Assembly (NCBI GenBank): GCA_004558975.1
Contig: SFZB01000035.1
Location: forward strand, 1 to 9,694
Direction of reading: 5' to 3'
Length of the DNA stretch: 9,694 nucleotides
Origin: a bacterium
GTDB taxonomy: Bacteria; Bacillota; Clostridia; Oscillospirales; CAG-272
Positions 1 through 6,312 of the stretch are shown here, piece after piece (position 1 is the first letter of the stretch; each line of letters opens with the position of its first letter). The translations under genes and the position numbers were made by a program. The notes beneath the pieces are model-generated. The model was not told the DNA's origin and made no database searches. It was given only the letters and a program-made list of their open reading frames with translations.

Positions 1-173
1 ACGTCCGCCTTGCCCTTCAGCCCGATGATTTCCATAAATGCGGATTTCGTGCCGCTGCCGTCCTCACGGCCGACGACGGTGATGGCTTTCCCGCCACCGC
101 AGGAGGCGAACATTGCAATCACCATTGAGAGGACTGCAAGCACACCGATCAGACGAATCACAGATTTTTTCAT
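1..173 (-). CDS. pstS: PstS-like phosphate-binding lipoprotein, N-terminal fragment
   Basis: This is the first 57 codons of a gene that runs off the left edge. The product should be the extracytoplasmic, lipid-anchored phosphate-binding subunit of the PstSCAB ABC importer. The N-terminus is a lipoprotein signal peptide: KK at residues 2-3, a hydrophobic stretch at about 5-22, and a lipobox FASC with the acylated cysteine at C25, followed by a short GGGK spacer. The mature part begins ITVVGREDGSGTKSAF (residues 31-46). This matches the conserved opening strand and phosphate-binding loop (S/T-rich, REDGSGT) of Firmicute PstS proteins. The start ATG at 173 is preceded by AAGGAG (185-190 on this strand) at 11 bases. 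The gene is divergent from the lipid operon and probably unrelated to it functionally. Family confidence is high; subfamily cannot be judged from a fragment. Confidence 0.85.
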   Translation of the reverse strand, partial: MKKSVIRLIGVLAVLSMVIAMFASCGGGKAITVVGREDGSGTKSAFMEIIGLKGKAD

Positions 174-184
174 TTTCAAACATA

Positions 185-238
185 CTCCTTATGTTTTTTG
201 TTTTTGTTTTCTTTTCCGGTTCTGCTCACATTGTAGCA
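185..238 (-). promoter_or_regulatory. pstS extended -10 element and ribosome binding site
   Basis: Read on the minus strand, TGCTACAAT (238-230) is an extended -10 element (TGn plus TACAAT, five of six matches to TATAAT). AAGGAG (190-185) is the ribosome binding site of the phosphate-binding lipoprotein gene. No good -35 hexamer lies 16-18 bases upstream of the -10. This is common at promoters that need an activator, and it fits the repeats found just upstream. Confidence 0.5.
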
Positions 239-269
239 GAGCCGCCGCGTGCACCACTATCACGGAAAC

Positions 270-296
270 GGTAAATCCGCGTTAAATCTATGTAAA
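270..296 (-). promoter_or_regulatory. Putative PhoP box upstream of pstS
   Basis: On the minus strand three direct repeats lie in a row: TTTACA (296-291), TTTAAC (286-281) and TTTACC (275-270). Their starts are 10 and 11 bases apart. Bacillus PhoP recognises TT(A/T/C)ACA-like hexamers repeated with about an 11-base period, so this layout fits an operator for phosphate-starvation control. It sits about 35 bases upstream of the proposed -10, where an activator would bind. The call is inferred from motif, spacing and the identity of the downstream gene. Confidence 0.4.
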
Positions 297-299
297 ACC

Positions 300-583
300 G
301 TGGAGCGGCAACGGGTGCCGTGCGAGAGACAGGGGCGCGCGGGGATAGATGTCGGCAAGTGAGCAGAAAGCGGCGGGAGGTAACCTGCCGCACACTACGG
401 CACGGACGCAGGACGGTATTTTTCCTGCCCGTGTGCGGACGCGCACAGGAACGCGCAAAACCTCGCTTTCCATCTCCCCTCGCTTTCCCGCCTGCCGCTG
501 TGCGCCTGTTATTGCCTGTTCATATACGCCCGCGCGCGTGATCGCGCGCCGTGTTTTTTAGTACAAACCGCGCGGATTGTCCA
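300..583. other. GC-rich intergenic stretch with hairpins, no convincing gene
   Basis: Short open frames exist on both strands, but none has a ribosome binding site, a recognisable family motif or plausible composition, so I call no protein here. The stretch holds several potential stems: an 8-pair stem with one G-T wobble (370-377 with 384-391, loop AGGTAA), a compound stem from TTCCTG and CAGGAA flanking a TGCG/CGCA hairpin (about 420-453), and the terminator-like hairpin at 532-559. It may be the leader or body of a small RNA, or simply spacer between divergent genes. Confidence 0.4.
532..559 (+). terminator. Terminator-like hairpin in the spacer
   Basis: Seven perfect G-C pairs (GCGCGCG at 532-538 with CGCGCGC at 543-549) close a TGAT tetraloop. 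After CGTG comes a run of six T (554-559). This has the form of an intrinsic terminator for plus-strand transcription, although the four-base gap before the T run is longer than ideal. No plus-strand gene is evident upstream, so it may end a small RNA, or insulate the operon promoter that begins 25 bases further on. Confidence 0.4.
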
Positions 584-612
584 TTGGCAACGAAAAAAAA
601 CGATGTTACAAT
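584..612 (+). promoter_or_regulatory. Sigma-A-type promoter of the acyl-lipid operon
   Basis: TTGGCA (584-589) and TACAAT (607-612) are separated by exactly 17 bases. Each matches five of six positions of the TTGACA/TATAAT consensus, and the spacer includes an A8 tract. Transcription would start near 619, giving a leader of about 40 bases. A small hairpin (CGGGG at 626-630 with CCCCG at 640-644) lies just before the ribosome binding site AAAGGAG (648-654). This is the only good promoter seen ahead of the ten-gene block, so it probably drives all of it. Confidence 0.75.
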
Positions 613-658
613 GAGAGCGGAAAATCGGGGAGCATCCTGCCCCGCCCAAAGGAGTTTT

Positions 659-1417
659 ATGAAAAAAATCGGACACATTTTCTTATATGTGCCGGTCAGG
701 ATCGTCTATTTCTTTTGGGGACTGTGGAACCGCATCCTCTACCCGCCCCGCATCCGTTTCGCCGACAGGGAGACGAAGCGCCTGTTCCGGAAGACCCCGG
801 CGATCCTCATCGCCAACCATACGGCGCACACCGACGGCTACTACCTCCCGCAAACGCTGGGAAAGCGAAGGCTTTATACATACGTCACGCGCAAGTGGTA
901 TGACAAGCGCAGTATTCACTGGCTCTTCACCCGCCTCCCGTACATTCCGGTCGACCTGACAGGGCTCGACACCGAGTGGCTCGCCCGCGGGGAAAGCGTT
1001 CTCCGGAGCGGTGGAAGCATCCTCATCTTCCCGGAGGGGAAGCTGAACGCCTGCGGCACGCTCGGGGCATTCCATCCCGGCGCCCTCATGCTGGCGCGCA
1101 AGACCGGTGTCCCCGTCATTCCCGTCGCGCTCGTCGGCGAATACCGCCGCTTCCGGCGTAAGACCGTCCTCATCGGCGCCCCGCTCGCGCTCGACCTTTC
1201 GCGGCGCGGCAGACCAAGTCTCATCCTCCGTGAAGAAACGGAAAAATGCCGTCTCGCCCTTGCCTCCATGCTGGGGATCCCGGCGCCCCTCCCCGCCGCG
1301 GACGAAAAAGCGCCCGTCGGGGTCGCCGCAAAAGCGGCGGGAGCCGATGCCGGAGCGGTATCGGGCGCGCCCGTGCCCAACGAAGCGAAACGGGAACTGA
1401 TCACTGCCATTACTTGA
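659..1417 (+). CDS. Lysophospholipid (1-acyl-glycerol-3-phosphate) acyltransferase family protein
   Basis: The 252-residue product belongs to the PlsC/LPLAT acyltransferase family, which moves an acyl group from acyl-ACP or acyl-CoA to a lysophospholipid-type acceptor at the inner face of the membrane. The catalytic HX4D motif is NHTAHTD (H54, D59). The acceptor-binding motif is FPEG (124-127), followed by a GAFHPGA segment, and VPVIPVAL (151-158) matches motif IV. A hydrophobic, aromatic N-terminal segment (about 7-29) could anchor it to the membrane. The start at 659 follows AAAGGAG at four bases and gives the family's normal N-terminus; an in-frame upstream GTG at 551 lies before the promoter and is not used. 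The C-terminus (about 208-243) is an Ala/Gly/Pro-rich tail of low complexity beyond the enzyme fold. As first gene of the operon it may transfer the chain made by the downstream enzymes. It could equally be a general phosphatidate-forming enzyme; the acceptor is unknown. Confidence 0.85.
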   Translation: MKKIGHIFLYVPVRIVYFFWGLWNRILYPPRIRFADRETKRLFRKTPAILIANHTAHTDGYYLPQTLGKRRLYTYVTRKWYDKRSIHWLFTRLPYIPVDLTGLDTEWLARGESVLRSGGSILIFPEGKLNACGTLGAFHPGALMLARKTGVPVIPVALVGEYRRFRRKTVLIGAPLALDLSRRGRPSLILREETEKCRLALASMLGIPAPLPAADEKAPVGVAAKAAGADAGAVSGAPVPNEAKRELITAIT

Positions 1418-1431
1418 AAGGACATAGAAAC

Positions 1432-1680
1432 ATGAACGAAGAAACCAAAGCAATCGCCGAGAGAATCAAGGTGCTCCTGAACGAGAATCTGGGCATCGAC
1501 GCAGACGTGCTGACGGACGAGATCCCCCTCTTCGGAGACGAGATCGGTCTTGACTCCATCGACTCCCTCGAAATCATCGGCTTCATCGATGACGAATGGG
1601 GTGTACAGATGACCGGGGTCGGCAAAGAGCATTTCTACAATGTCGAGAGCCTTGCCAAATACGTCGCAGAGCATCGGTAA
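1432..1680 (+). CDS. Acyl carrier protein, specialised type
   Basis: This is an acidic 82-residue carrier protein. The phosphopantetheine attachment serine is S42 in GLDSIDSLE (residues 39-47), and the four-helix carrier pattern is intact. GAAAGGA (1416-1422) lies nine bases before the ATG. The motif region differs from the housekeeping ACP consensus (G-A-D-S-L-D-T/S-V-E): here PLFGDEIGLDSIDSLEI is followed by FIDDEWGVQM and EHFYNVESLAKYV. To my reading this recalls carrier proteins from aryl-polyene and other type II secondary pathways more than AcpP. It should hold the growing chain for the ketosynthase, FabG, FabZ and FabD encoded downstream. It is certain to be a carrier protein; its specialisation is an inference from motif style and context. 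Confidence 0.9.
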   Translation: MNEETKAIAERIKVLLNENLGIDADVLTDEIPLFGDEIGLDSIDSLEIIGFIDDEWGVQMTGVGKEHFYNVESLAKYVAEHR

Positions 1681-1686
1681 AACGCG

Positions 1687-1724
1687 CGGGGGTGTCTTTT
1701 GCGACATCCCCGTTTTCTTTTTCT
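1687..1724 (+). terminator. Intrinsic terminator or attenuator between ACP and ketosynthase genes
   Basis: A ten-pair stem with one G-T wobble (1687-1696 with 1703-1712) and a six-base loop is followed by TTTTCTTTTTCT (1713-1724). It begins six bases after the ACP stop codon and 36 bases before the ketosynthase start. No convincing promoter lies between it and the next gene. It therefore most likely acts as a partial terminator, making the ACP transcript more abundant than the enzyme transcripts. Confidence 0.75.
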
Positions 1725-1759
1725 GTGATTTTTGATTATCCATAAGGAGTGTAAATACA

Positions 1760-4162
1760 ATGACGGATCATAAAATTCGCTGTGTCGTCACGGGTCTCGG
1801 TATGGTCAGCGCCATCGGGAACACCGCCGACGAATGCTGGGAGAATGCCAAAGCCGGCAAGAGCGGCATCAAACCCGCGACCTCGGTCGTGACCGAGGGC
1901 TGCTACGCCAATCTCGGGGCGGAGGTCAGTGCCCCCGACCTCGATACCCTGCCGGGCGCCGAAGAAATGGACCGTGTCTCCCGCCTGTGCGTCAAGGCGG
2001 CGGGTGAAGCCGTCCGCGACGCGGGGCTCGATATGCAGAAAGAGGACGCCGGGCGCGTCGGGGTCATCATGGGCTCCTGCGTCGGCGGCGTCGTCAGCAT
2101 CGAAAACTACTATCGGAACGGCGAGCGCGCCGAGGACGTCACCAAGATGCCCATTTCCGCGATCGCCAACATGGTCGCCCGCGCATACGGTGCGGGCGGG
2201 GTCGTCACCAATGTGGCGAATGCCTGTGCCGCCGGTACCATCAGCATCGCCTATGCCTGCGATCTGATCCGTGCCGGGGTCGGCGACGTTTTCATCGCCG
2301 GGGGCGCGGACGCTTTTGCCTCCGTACCGTACGCCGGGTTCCTGTCGCTCCACGCGCTCGACGCCCTGCCCTGCTCGCCCTTCAACCGCTGCAGCGGGAT
2401 CACCCTCGGTGAGGGCTCCGGCGCACTCGTGATCGAATCCTACGACCACGCGGTAGCGCGCGGCGCACACATCATCTGCGAGGTGCTGGGTGCCGGCGTC
2501 AGCAGTGACGCGCATCACATCACCGCGCCGCGTCCCGACGGAGAGGGACAGATGAACGCCATCCTGCGTGCGCTGAAAAACTCCGGGCTCACCCCGAAGG
2601 ATATTTCCTATATCAACGCGCACGGCACCGGCACGGCGAAGAACGACGAGGCGGAATTTCTCTCGCTCCACACCATTTTCGACGCGGAGAACGACGATCT
2701 GTCTGTCAGCTCTACGAAAGCCATGGTCGGTCACTGCCTCGGCGCCGCGGGCGCCATTGAAGCCGTCTTTACCGTCAAGGCGCTGACCGACGGGGTCGTC
2801 CCTCCGACGGTCGGCTACACAGACGAGGATCTCGTGCGGCTCTCCGAGCGCGCCGGGAAGATCGACTTCCGCCCGAACGTCGCGCGCGAGAAGCAGATGA
2901 CGAACGTCATGAGCAACTCCTTCGCTTTCGGCGGCAACAATGCGTCGATCGTGTTCAGCCGCGAGGCGGGTAACGTGACCCTGCCCGAAAAGAAGCAGGA
3001 TGTCTATATCACGGGGCTCGGTCTTGTCCTCCCCGGCGGGAACGGAATCCCCGCCTACCTCGAGAGAGCCGCTAAGGGCGAAGCGCCCGACTCTCCCTCC
3101 GTCATGTCCGCCGTCGGTCACGACGACTTTGACGCCTGCGGGCTCAAAATGGCGTTCTATCGCAAGCTCGACAAGTTCAGCCAGTTGCAGGCTGTCTCCG
3201 GCATGGAGGCGCTCGCGGACGCGCATTTGACCGTGACGGATGACAACGCGACCGAGATCGGTATCGTCGTCGGCACTTCCGAGGGTCCGCTCTCGACCGT
3301 CTGCGATTTCCAGCGCGAAATTGTCGCCAAGGGCAACGCCTCGGGCAGTGCCTTCAAGTTCCCGAACACCGTCTACAACGCCGCCGGCGGCTATCTCTCC
3401 ATCTGTTCCGGCATCAAGGGCTATAACGTCACCGTCACGAACGGGGCGCAGTCCGGGCTTTCCGGCATCGCCTATGCGATGAACATTATCCGTGAGGGAC
3501 AGGAGAGCATCATGCTCGCCACCGGCACGGACGAAAACAGTGAGATCATCGATTCCCTCTACCGCAAGCTCGGGCTCGTCTCCGATCATGTACACGGCGC
3601 CTACGCGAACGACGCGGGCTTCGTCCTCGGCGACGGCAGTGTGTCGCTCGTCCTCGAGAGCGCCGACAGCGTCAAGGCACGCGGCGCCGCACCGTATGCC
3701 AAAGTGCTCGGCTACGGCATGGCGAACGCGGGCGTGAAGTTCGGCACCGTGTCGGGGTCGGAAGAGGCTGTCGCCCGTGCGATCCGCACCGCCTGCGACG
3801 ACGCGGGAATCACCCTTGCCGACGTGGACGCGGTCATCGGCTTCGCCAACGGGCAAGCCGCCGTCGACAAGACCGAGATCGGCGCTTACCGTCTCGCTTT
3901 CGGAGACGCGAAACTCACGGCTCTCCCGCTCCTCAGCGTGAAAGACACCGTCGGCGAATGCCGTGCGGCATCGGCGGCGCTCTCCGCGGCGGAAGCGGCG
4001 CTCCTCTTCTCCGGCAAGCGCGGGAGTGAAGTAAAAGCCTATCTCGCAAATGGCGAAACCGTGCAGACGACCGTCGTGAAAACGGAATCTCTCCGCCACA
4101 TTCTCGCGGTCGCTGTCGCCGCGGGCGGTGCCGTCACTGCCGTCCTGCTCGGACGTGCCTGA
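1760..4162 (+). CDS. Double beta-ketoacyl synthase: active KS fused to a chain-length-factor-like KS
   Basis: An 800-residue protein, twice the usual FabF length, holding two full thiolase-fold ketosynthase units. KS1 (about 1-405) opens with VVTGLGMVSAIG and has C156 in NACAAG, H288 in NAHGTGT, K320 and H325 in STKAMVGH, and FGGNNAS (390-396), so it should carry out decarboxylative Claisen condensation of malonyl-ACP. KS2 (about 414-800) opens with VYITGLGLVLPGG and keeps the fold (GTSEGP, FPNTVYNAAGG, VLGDGSVSLVLE, a terminal AGG strand). Aligned by its neighbours, however, the cysteine is A563 (next residue Q564), the first histidine is A696 and the second is E733; only the lysine (K728) remains. 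KS2 is therefore catalytically dead and resembles the KS-beta/CLF partner that forms a heterodimer with KS-alpha in type II polyketide systems. KS1 lacks the usual FabF RPFD-RDG and HGTST wording. AAGGAG (1744-1749) lies ten bases before the start. There is no frame break between the halves, so the fusion is real in this sequence. Alternative: a duplicated FabF in primary metabolism. Confidence 0.88.
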   Translation: MTDHKIRCVVTGLGMVSAIGNTADECWENAKAGKSGIKPATSVVTEGCYANLGAEVSAPDLDTLPGAEEMDRVSRLCVKAAGEAVRDAGLDMQKEDAGRVGVIMGSCVGGVVSIENYYRNGERAEDVTKMPISAIANMVARAYGAGGVVTNVANACAAGTISIAYACDLIRAGVGDVFIAGGADAFASVPYAGFLSLHALDALPCSPFNRCSGITLGEGSGALVIESYDHAVARGAHIICEVLGAGVSSDAHHITAPRPDGEGQMNAILRALKNSGLTPKDISYINAHGTGTAKNDEAEFLSLHTIFDAENDDLSVSSTKAMVGHCLGAAGAIEAVFTVKALTDGVVPPTVGYTDEDLVRLSERAGKIDFRPNVAREKQMTNVMSNSFAFGGNNASIVFSREAGNVTLPEKKQDVYITGLGLVLPGGNGIPAYLERAAKGEAPDSPSVMSAVGHDDFDACGLKMAFYRKLDKFSQLQAVSGMEALADAHLTVTDDNATEIGIVVGTSEGPLSTVCDFQREIVAKGNASGSAFKFPNTVYNAAGGYLSICSGIKGYNVTVTNGAQSGLSGIAYAMNIIREGQESIMLATGTDENSEIIDSLYRKLGLVSDHVHGAYANDAGFVLGDGSVSLVLESADSVKARGAAPYAKVLGYGMANAGVKFGTVSGSEEAVARAIRTACDDAGITLADVDAVIGFANGQAAVDKTEIGAYRLAFGDAKLTALPLLSVKDTVGECRAASAALSAAEAALLFSGKRGSEVKAYLANGETVQTTVVKTESLRHILAVAVAAGGAVTAVLLGRA

Positions 4163-4184
4163 TTCTGACCGAAAGGAAACAGCC

Positions 4185-4916
4185 ATGAAAGTTGCTATTG
4201 TTACCGGGGCATCGCGCGGCATCGGCCGCGCCTGTGCCCTGCGGCTCGCCGCGGACGGCATGACCGTCGTCGTCAATTACAGCCACAGCGAAGCGGCGGC
4301 AACGGAAGTCGTCGACAAGATCAGGGCGGCGGGCGGCGACGCCCTCGCCGTGCGCGCCGACGTCTCAAACCCTGCCGAAGTCAAGGAAATGTTCAAGACC
4401 GTATGGAAAACCTACGGGCAGATCGACGTCCTCGTCAACAACGCGGGGATCGTGCGCGACGAATACCTGCTCATGCTCACCGAAGAGAACCTCGACGCCT
4501 GCCTCGACCTCAATATCAAGGGATACCTCTACTGCGCACAGCAGGCGGTGCTCAAGATGTTCCGCAAGAAGAGCGGTGTCATCATCAATATGTCCTCCGT
4601 GAGTTCCAAAATGGCGCTCGCGGGGCAGACGGTGTACAGCGCCACGAAAGGCGCCGTCAACTCCATGACCCAGACCATGGCGAAGGAACTCGCGCCCTAT
4701 GGCATCCGCGTCAACGCGGTGGCGCCCGGCTTCATCGCGACGGAAATGATCGACGCCCTGCCCGAGGATAAGCGGGCGCAGTACCTGACCGAGGTGCCGC
4801 TCGGCAGATTCGGCACGGTCGAGGACGTCGCCGCCGTCGTCTCCATGCTGGCAAGCGACGGAGCCGCCTACATGACGGGGCAGACGCTCGTCCTCGACGG
4901 AGGGCTGTCGCTATGA
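4185..4916 (+). CDS. fabG: 3-oxoacyl-ACP reductase, FabG type
   Basis: The 243-residue short-chain dehydrogenase should reduce the 3-ketoacyl-ACP to 3-hydroxyacyl-ACP with NADPH, after each condensation by the upstream ketosynthase. The nucleotide-binding motif is TGASRGIG (7-14), and NNAG (86-89) stabilises the fold. The catalytic set is N110, S138, Y151 and K155, in DLNIKG, MSSVS and YSATK. The PGFIATEM segment (181-188) and the C-terminal VLDGG (236-240) are typical of FabG, and the length is standard. The start at 4185 was chosen because AAAGGA (4172-4177) lies seven bases upstream; an earlier in-frame ATG would overlap the ketosynthase gene. The gene ends in an overlap with the dehydratase gene, which implies coupled translation. 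FabG versus another SDR cannot be proved by motif alone, but the context makes FabG very likely. Confidence 0.92.
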   Translation: MKVAIVTGASRGIGRACALRLAADGMTVVVNYSHSEAAATEVVDKIRAAGGDALAVRADVSNPAEVKEMFKTVWKTYGQIDVLVNNAGIVRDEYLLMLTEENLDACLDLNIKGYLYCAQQAVLKMFRKKSGVIINMSSVSSKMALAGQTVYSATKGAVNSMTQTMAKELAPYGIRVNAVAPGFIATEMIDALPEDKRAQYLTEVPLGRFGTVEDVAAVVSMLASDGAAYMTGQTLVLDGGLSL

Positions 4917-5359
4917 TGAACATTGACGAGATCAGCCGCCGCATCAAACAGCGCCCTCCCTTCCAGATGATCGAGCGCGTCCTGGAGCTCACCCCGGGTG
5001 AGTCCGCCCGCGGCATCAAGAACGTCTCGGTCAACGAGCCGTATTTCATGGGACACTTCCCGGGGGCTCCCGTCATGCCGGGGGTGCTCCAGATCGAATG
5101 CGCGGCGCAACTCTGCTCGCTCGTCGTCGAGAACGAGGGGACGGACGAAAATACGATCTATGTCCTGCTCAAAGTCGATTCTTTCAAATTCGTGAAGCCC
5201 GTGATTCCGGGCGACACGCTGGATATCACCGTCAACTGCACGCGTAAGAGCGGGGTGCTGACCTCGTTCGATGCCGTCCTCAAAGTGGACGGTGAAGTGC
5301 GCGCTAAGGGGAACATGACCTTCACGGCGGTGCCGCGGGAAACCATCTTCCCCGCCTGA
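4913..5359 (+). CDS. fabZ: 3-hydroxyacyl-ACP dehydratase, FabZ type
   Basis: The 148-residue hot-dog enzyme should remove water from 3-hydroxyacyl-ACP to give trans-2-enoyl-ACP. The signature GHFPGAPVMPGVLQIE contains the catalytic pair H48 and E62, and PPFQMIERVLEL (15-26) is the usual FabZ opening. Length and motif favour FabZ over FabA, and no isomerase can be inferred. The gene starts with ATGATG at 4913; the first ATG overlaps the fabG stop codon by four bases and is served by GGAGGG (4899-4904) inside fabG. No enoyl reductase is encoded beside it in this window. If none works with this pathway, the double bonds formed here would be retained in the product. Confidence 0.93.
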   Translation: MMNIDEISRRIKQRPPFQMIERVLELTPGESARGIKNVSVNEPYFMGHFPGAPVMPGVLQIECAAQLCSLVVENEGTDENTIYVLLKVDSFKFVKPVIPGDTLDITVNCTRKSGVLTSFDAVLKVDGEVRAKGNMTFTAVPRETIFPA

Positions 5360-5375
5360 AGAAAGGAGACCTATC

Positions 5376-6299
5376 ATGTCGAAAATTGCTTTTCTGTTTG
5401 CCGGGCAGGGTGCCCAGTATGTCGGGATGGGGCGCGACCTTTATGAGAACGTACCCGCCGCGAAAGAGGTGTTTGACCTCGGTGAGAGCCGCCGCCCCGG
5501 TACACTCGCCACCTGCTTTGAGGGGCCCGGCGAAGCCCTGACCCAGACCGAAAATACCCAGCCCGCCCTTTTCCTTGTTGACCTTGCCTGTGCACGCGCA
5601 CTCAGCGCCGCCGGGGTCATGCCCGACGCCGTCGCGGGGTTCTCTCTCGGGGAGATCCCGGCACTCGCGTTCACGGGGATACTCTCCGACGCCGATGCGT
5701 TCGATACCGTCGTCCTGCGCGGCAATACCATGCAGACGTGCGGGGAGAGACACCCGGGCGGTATGGCGGCGGTCATGAAACTCCCGCCCGAAGAAGTGGA
5801 GCGCATCGCCGCGACCTTTAACTGTATCTATCCCGTCAACTATAACTGCCCCGGGCAGATCGCCTGCGCGGGGGCTGCCGGGGAGATCGACGCGTTCTGC
5901 GACGCCGTGAAGGCGGCGGGCGGCAGAGCCGTGAAGCTCGCCGTCAGCGGCGCGTTCCATACCCCGTTCATGGCGGACGCGACCGACGCGCTCCGTCGGC
6001 ACCTCTCCGGACTTGCCCTCTCGGCGCCGAAGATTCCGCTCTATTCCGATTACACCGCCGACCTTTACCCCGGGGACAGCGAAAAGATCGCCGAAACGAT
6101 TGCGGAACAGGCGTCCCGCAGCGTCCGCTGGGAGACCATCATCCGCCGCATGGCGGACACGGGCATCGATACGTTTATCGAGGTCGGCGCTGGTGCGACG
6201 CTCTCGAAACTCGTCTCCCGCACGCTCACGGACGTGCAGATTCTGCACGTCGAAAACGCCGAGACCCTCCGCGAGACGCTTGCGGCGCTCGGAAAGTAA
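5376..6299 (+). CDS. fabD: Malonyl-CoA:ACP transacylase
   Basis: The 307-residue acyltransferase should load malonyl units from CoA onto the carrier protein. It opens with the FAGQGAQYVGMG oxyanion-loop motif (8-19). The nucleophile is S90 in GFSLGE, the malonyl carboxylate-binding arginine is R115 in VVLRGN, and the catalytic histidine is H195 in SGAFHTPFM. Length and ending (VGAGATLSKLV, 270-280) are standard for FabD. The residue before the nucleophile is Phe rather than the usual His (GHSLGE) or Leu (GLSLGE), a mild variation near the active site. AAGGAG (5363-5368) lies seven bases before the start, and only 16 bases separate the gene from fabZ. The arginine argues for malonyl rather than neutral acyl substrates. 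Confidence 0.93.
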   Translation: MSKIAFLFAGQGAQYVGMGRDLYENVPAAKEVFDLGESRRPGTLATCFEGPGEALTQTENTQPALFLVDLACARALSAAGVMPDAVAGFSLGEIPALAFTGILSDADAFDTVVLRGNTMQTCGERHPGGMAAVMKLPPEEVERIAATFNCIYPVNYNCPGQIACAGAAGEIDAFCDAVKAAGGRAVKLAVSGAFHTPFMADATDALRRHLSGLALSAPKIPLYSDYTADLYPGDSEKIAETIAEQASRSVRWETIIRRMADTGIDTFIEVGAGATLSKLVSRTLTDVQILHVENAETLRETLAALGK

Positions 6300-6312
6300 G
6301 GAGTCACCTCAC

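Noticed and set aside
320..561. Small open frames in the spacer as possible short proteins
   Set aside because: They lack ribosome binding sites and are Arg/Pro-rich in the way expected of random GC-rich sequence. Overlapping frames on both strands look equally good or bad.
558..564. TTAGTAC, identical to a FapR operator half-site, upstream of the operon promoter
   Set aside because: No matching inverted half (GTACTAA) follows at the spacing FapR needs, and a single seven-base match is expected by chance. FapR control cannot be supported.
2960..3010. Possibility that the double ketosynthase is two genes read as one through an error
   Set aside because: The frame is continuous across the junction, there is no in-frame stop, and neither a start codon with a ribosome binding site nor an intergenic gap is seen before the second domain.
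4080..4160. Hydrophobic C-terminus of the double ketosynthase as a possible membrane anchor
   Set aside because: The segment aligns with the FGGNNAS-containing closing strands of KS1 (AGG in place of FGG), so it is part of the ketosynthase fold rather than a transmembrane tail.
1736..4276. Very long open frame on the minus strand opposite the ketosynthase gene
   Set aside because: It is an antisense shadow produced by GC-rich codon bias. Its Arg/Asp/Gly-rich translation shows no fold motifs, while the plus strand encodes two complete KS domains.
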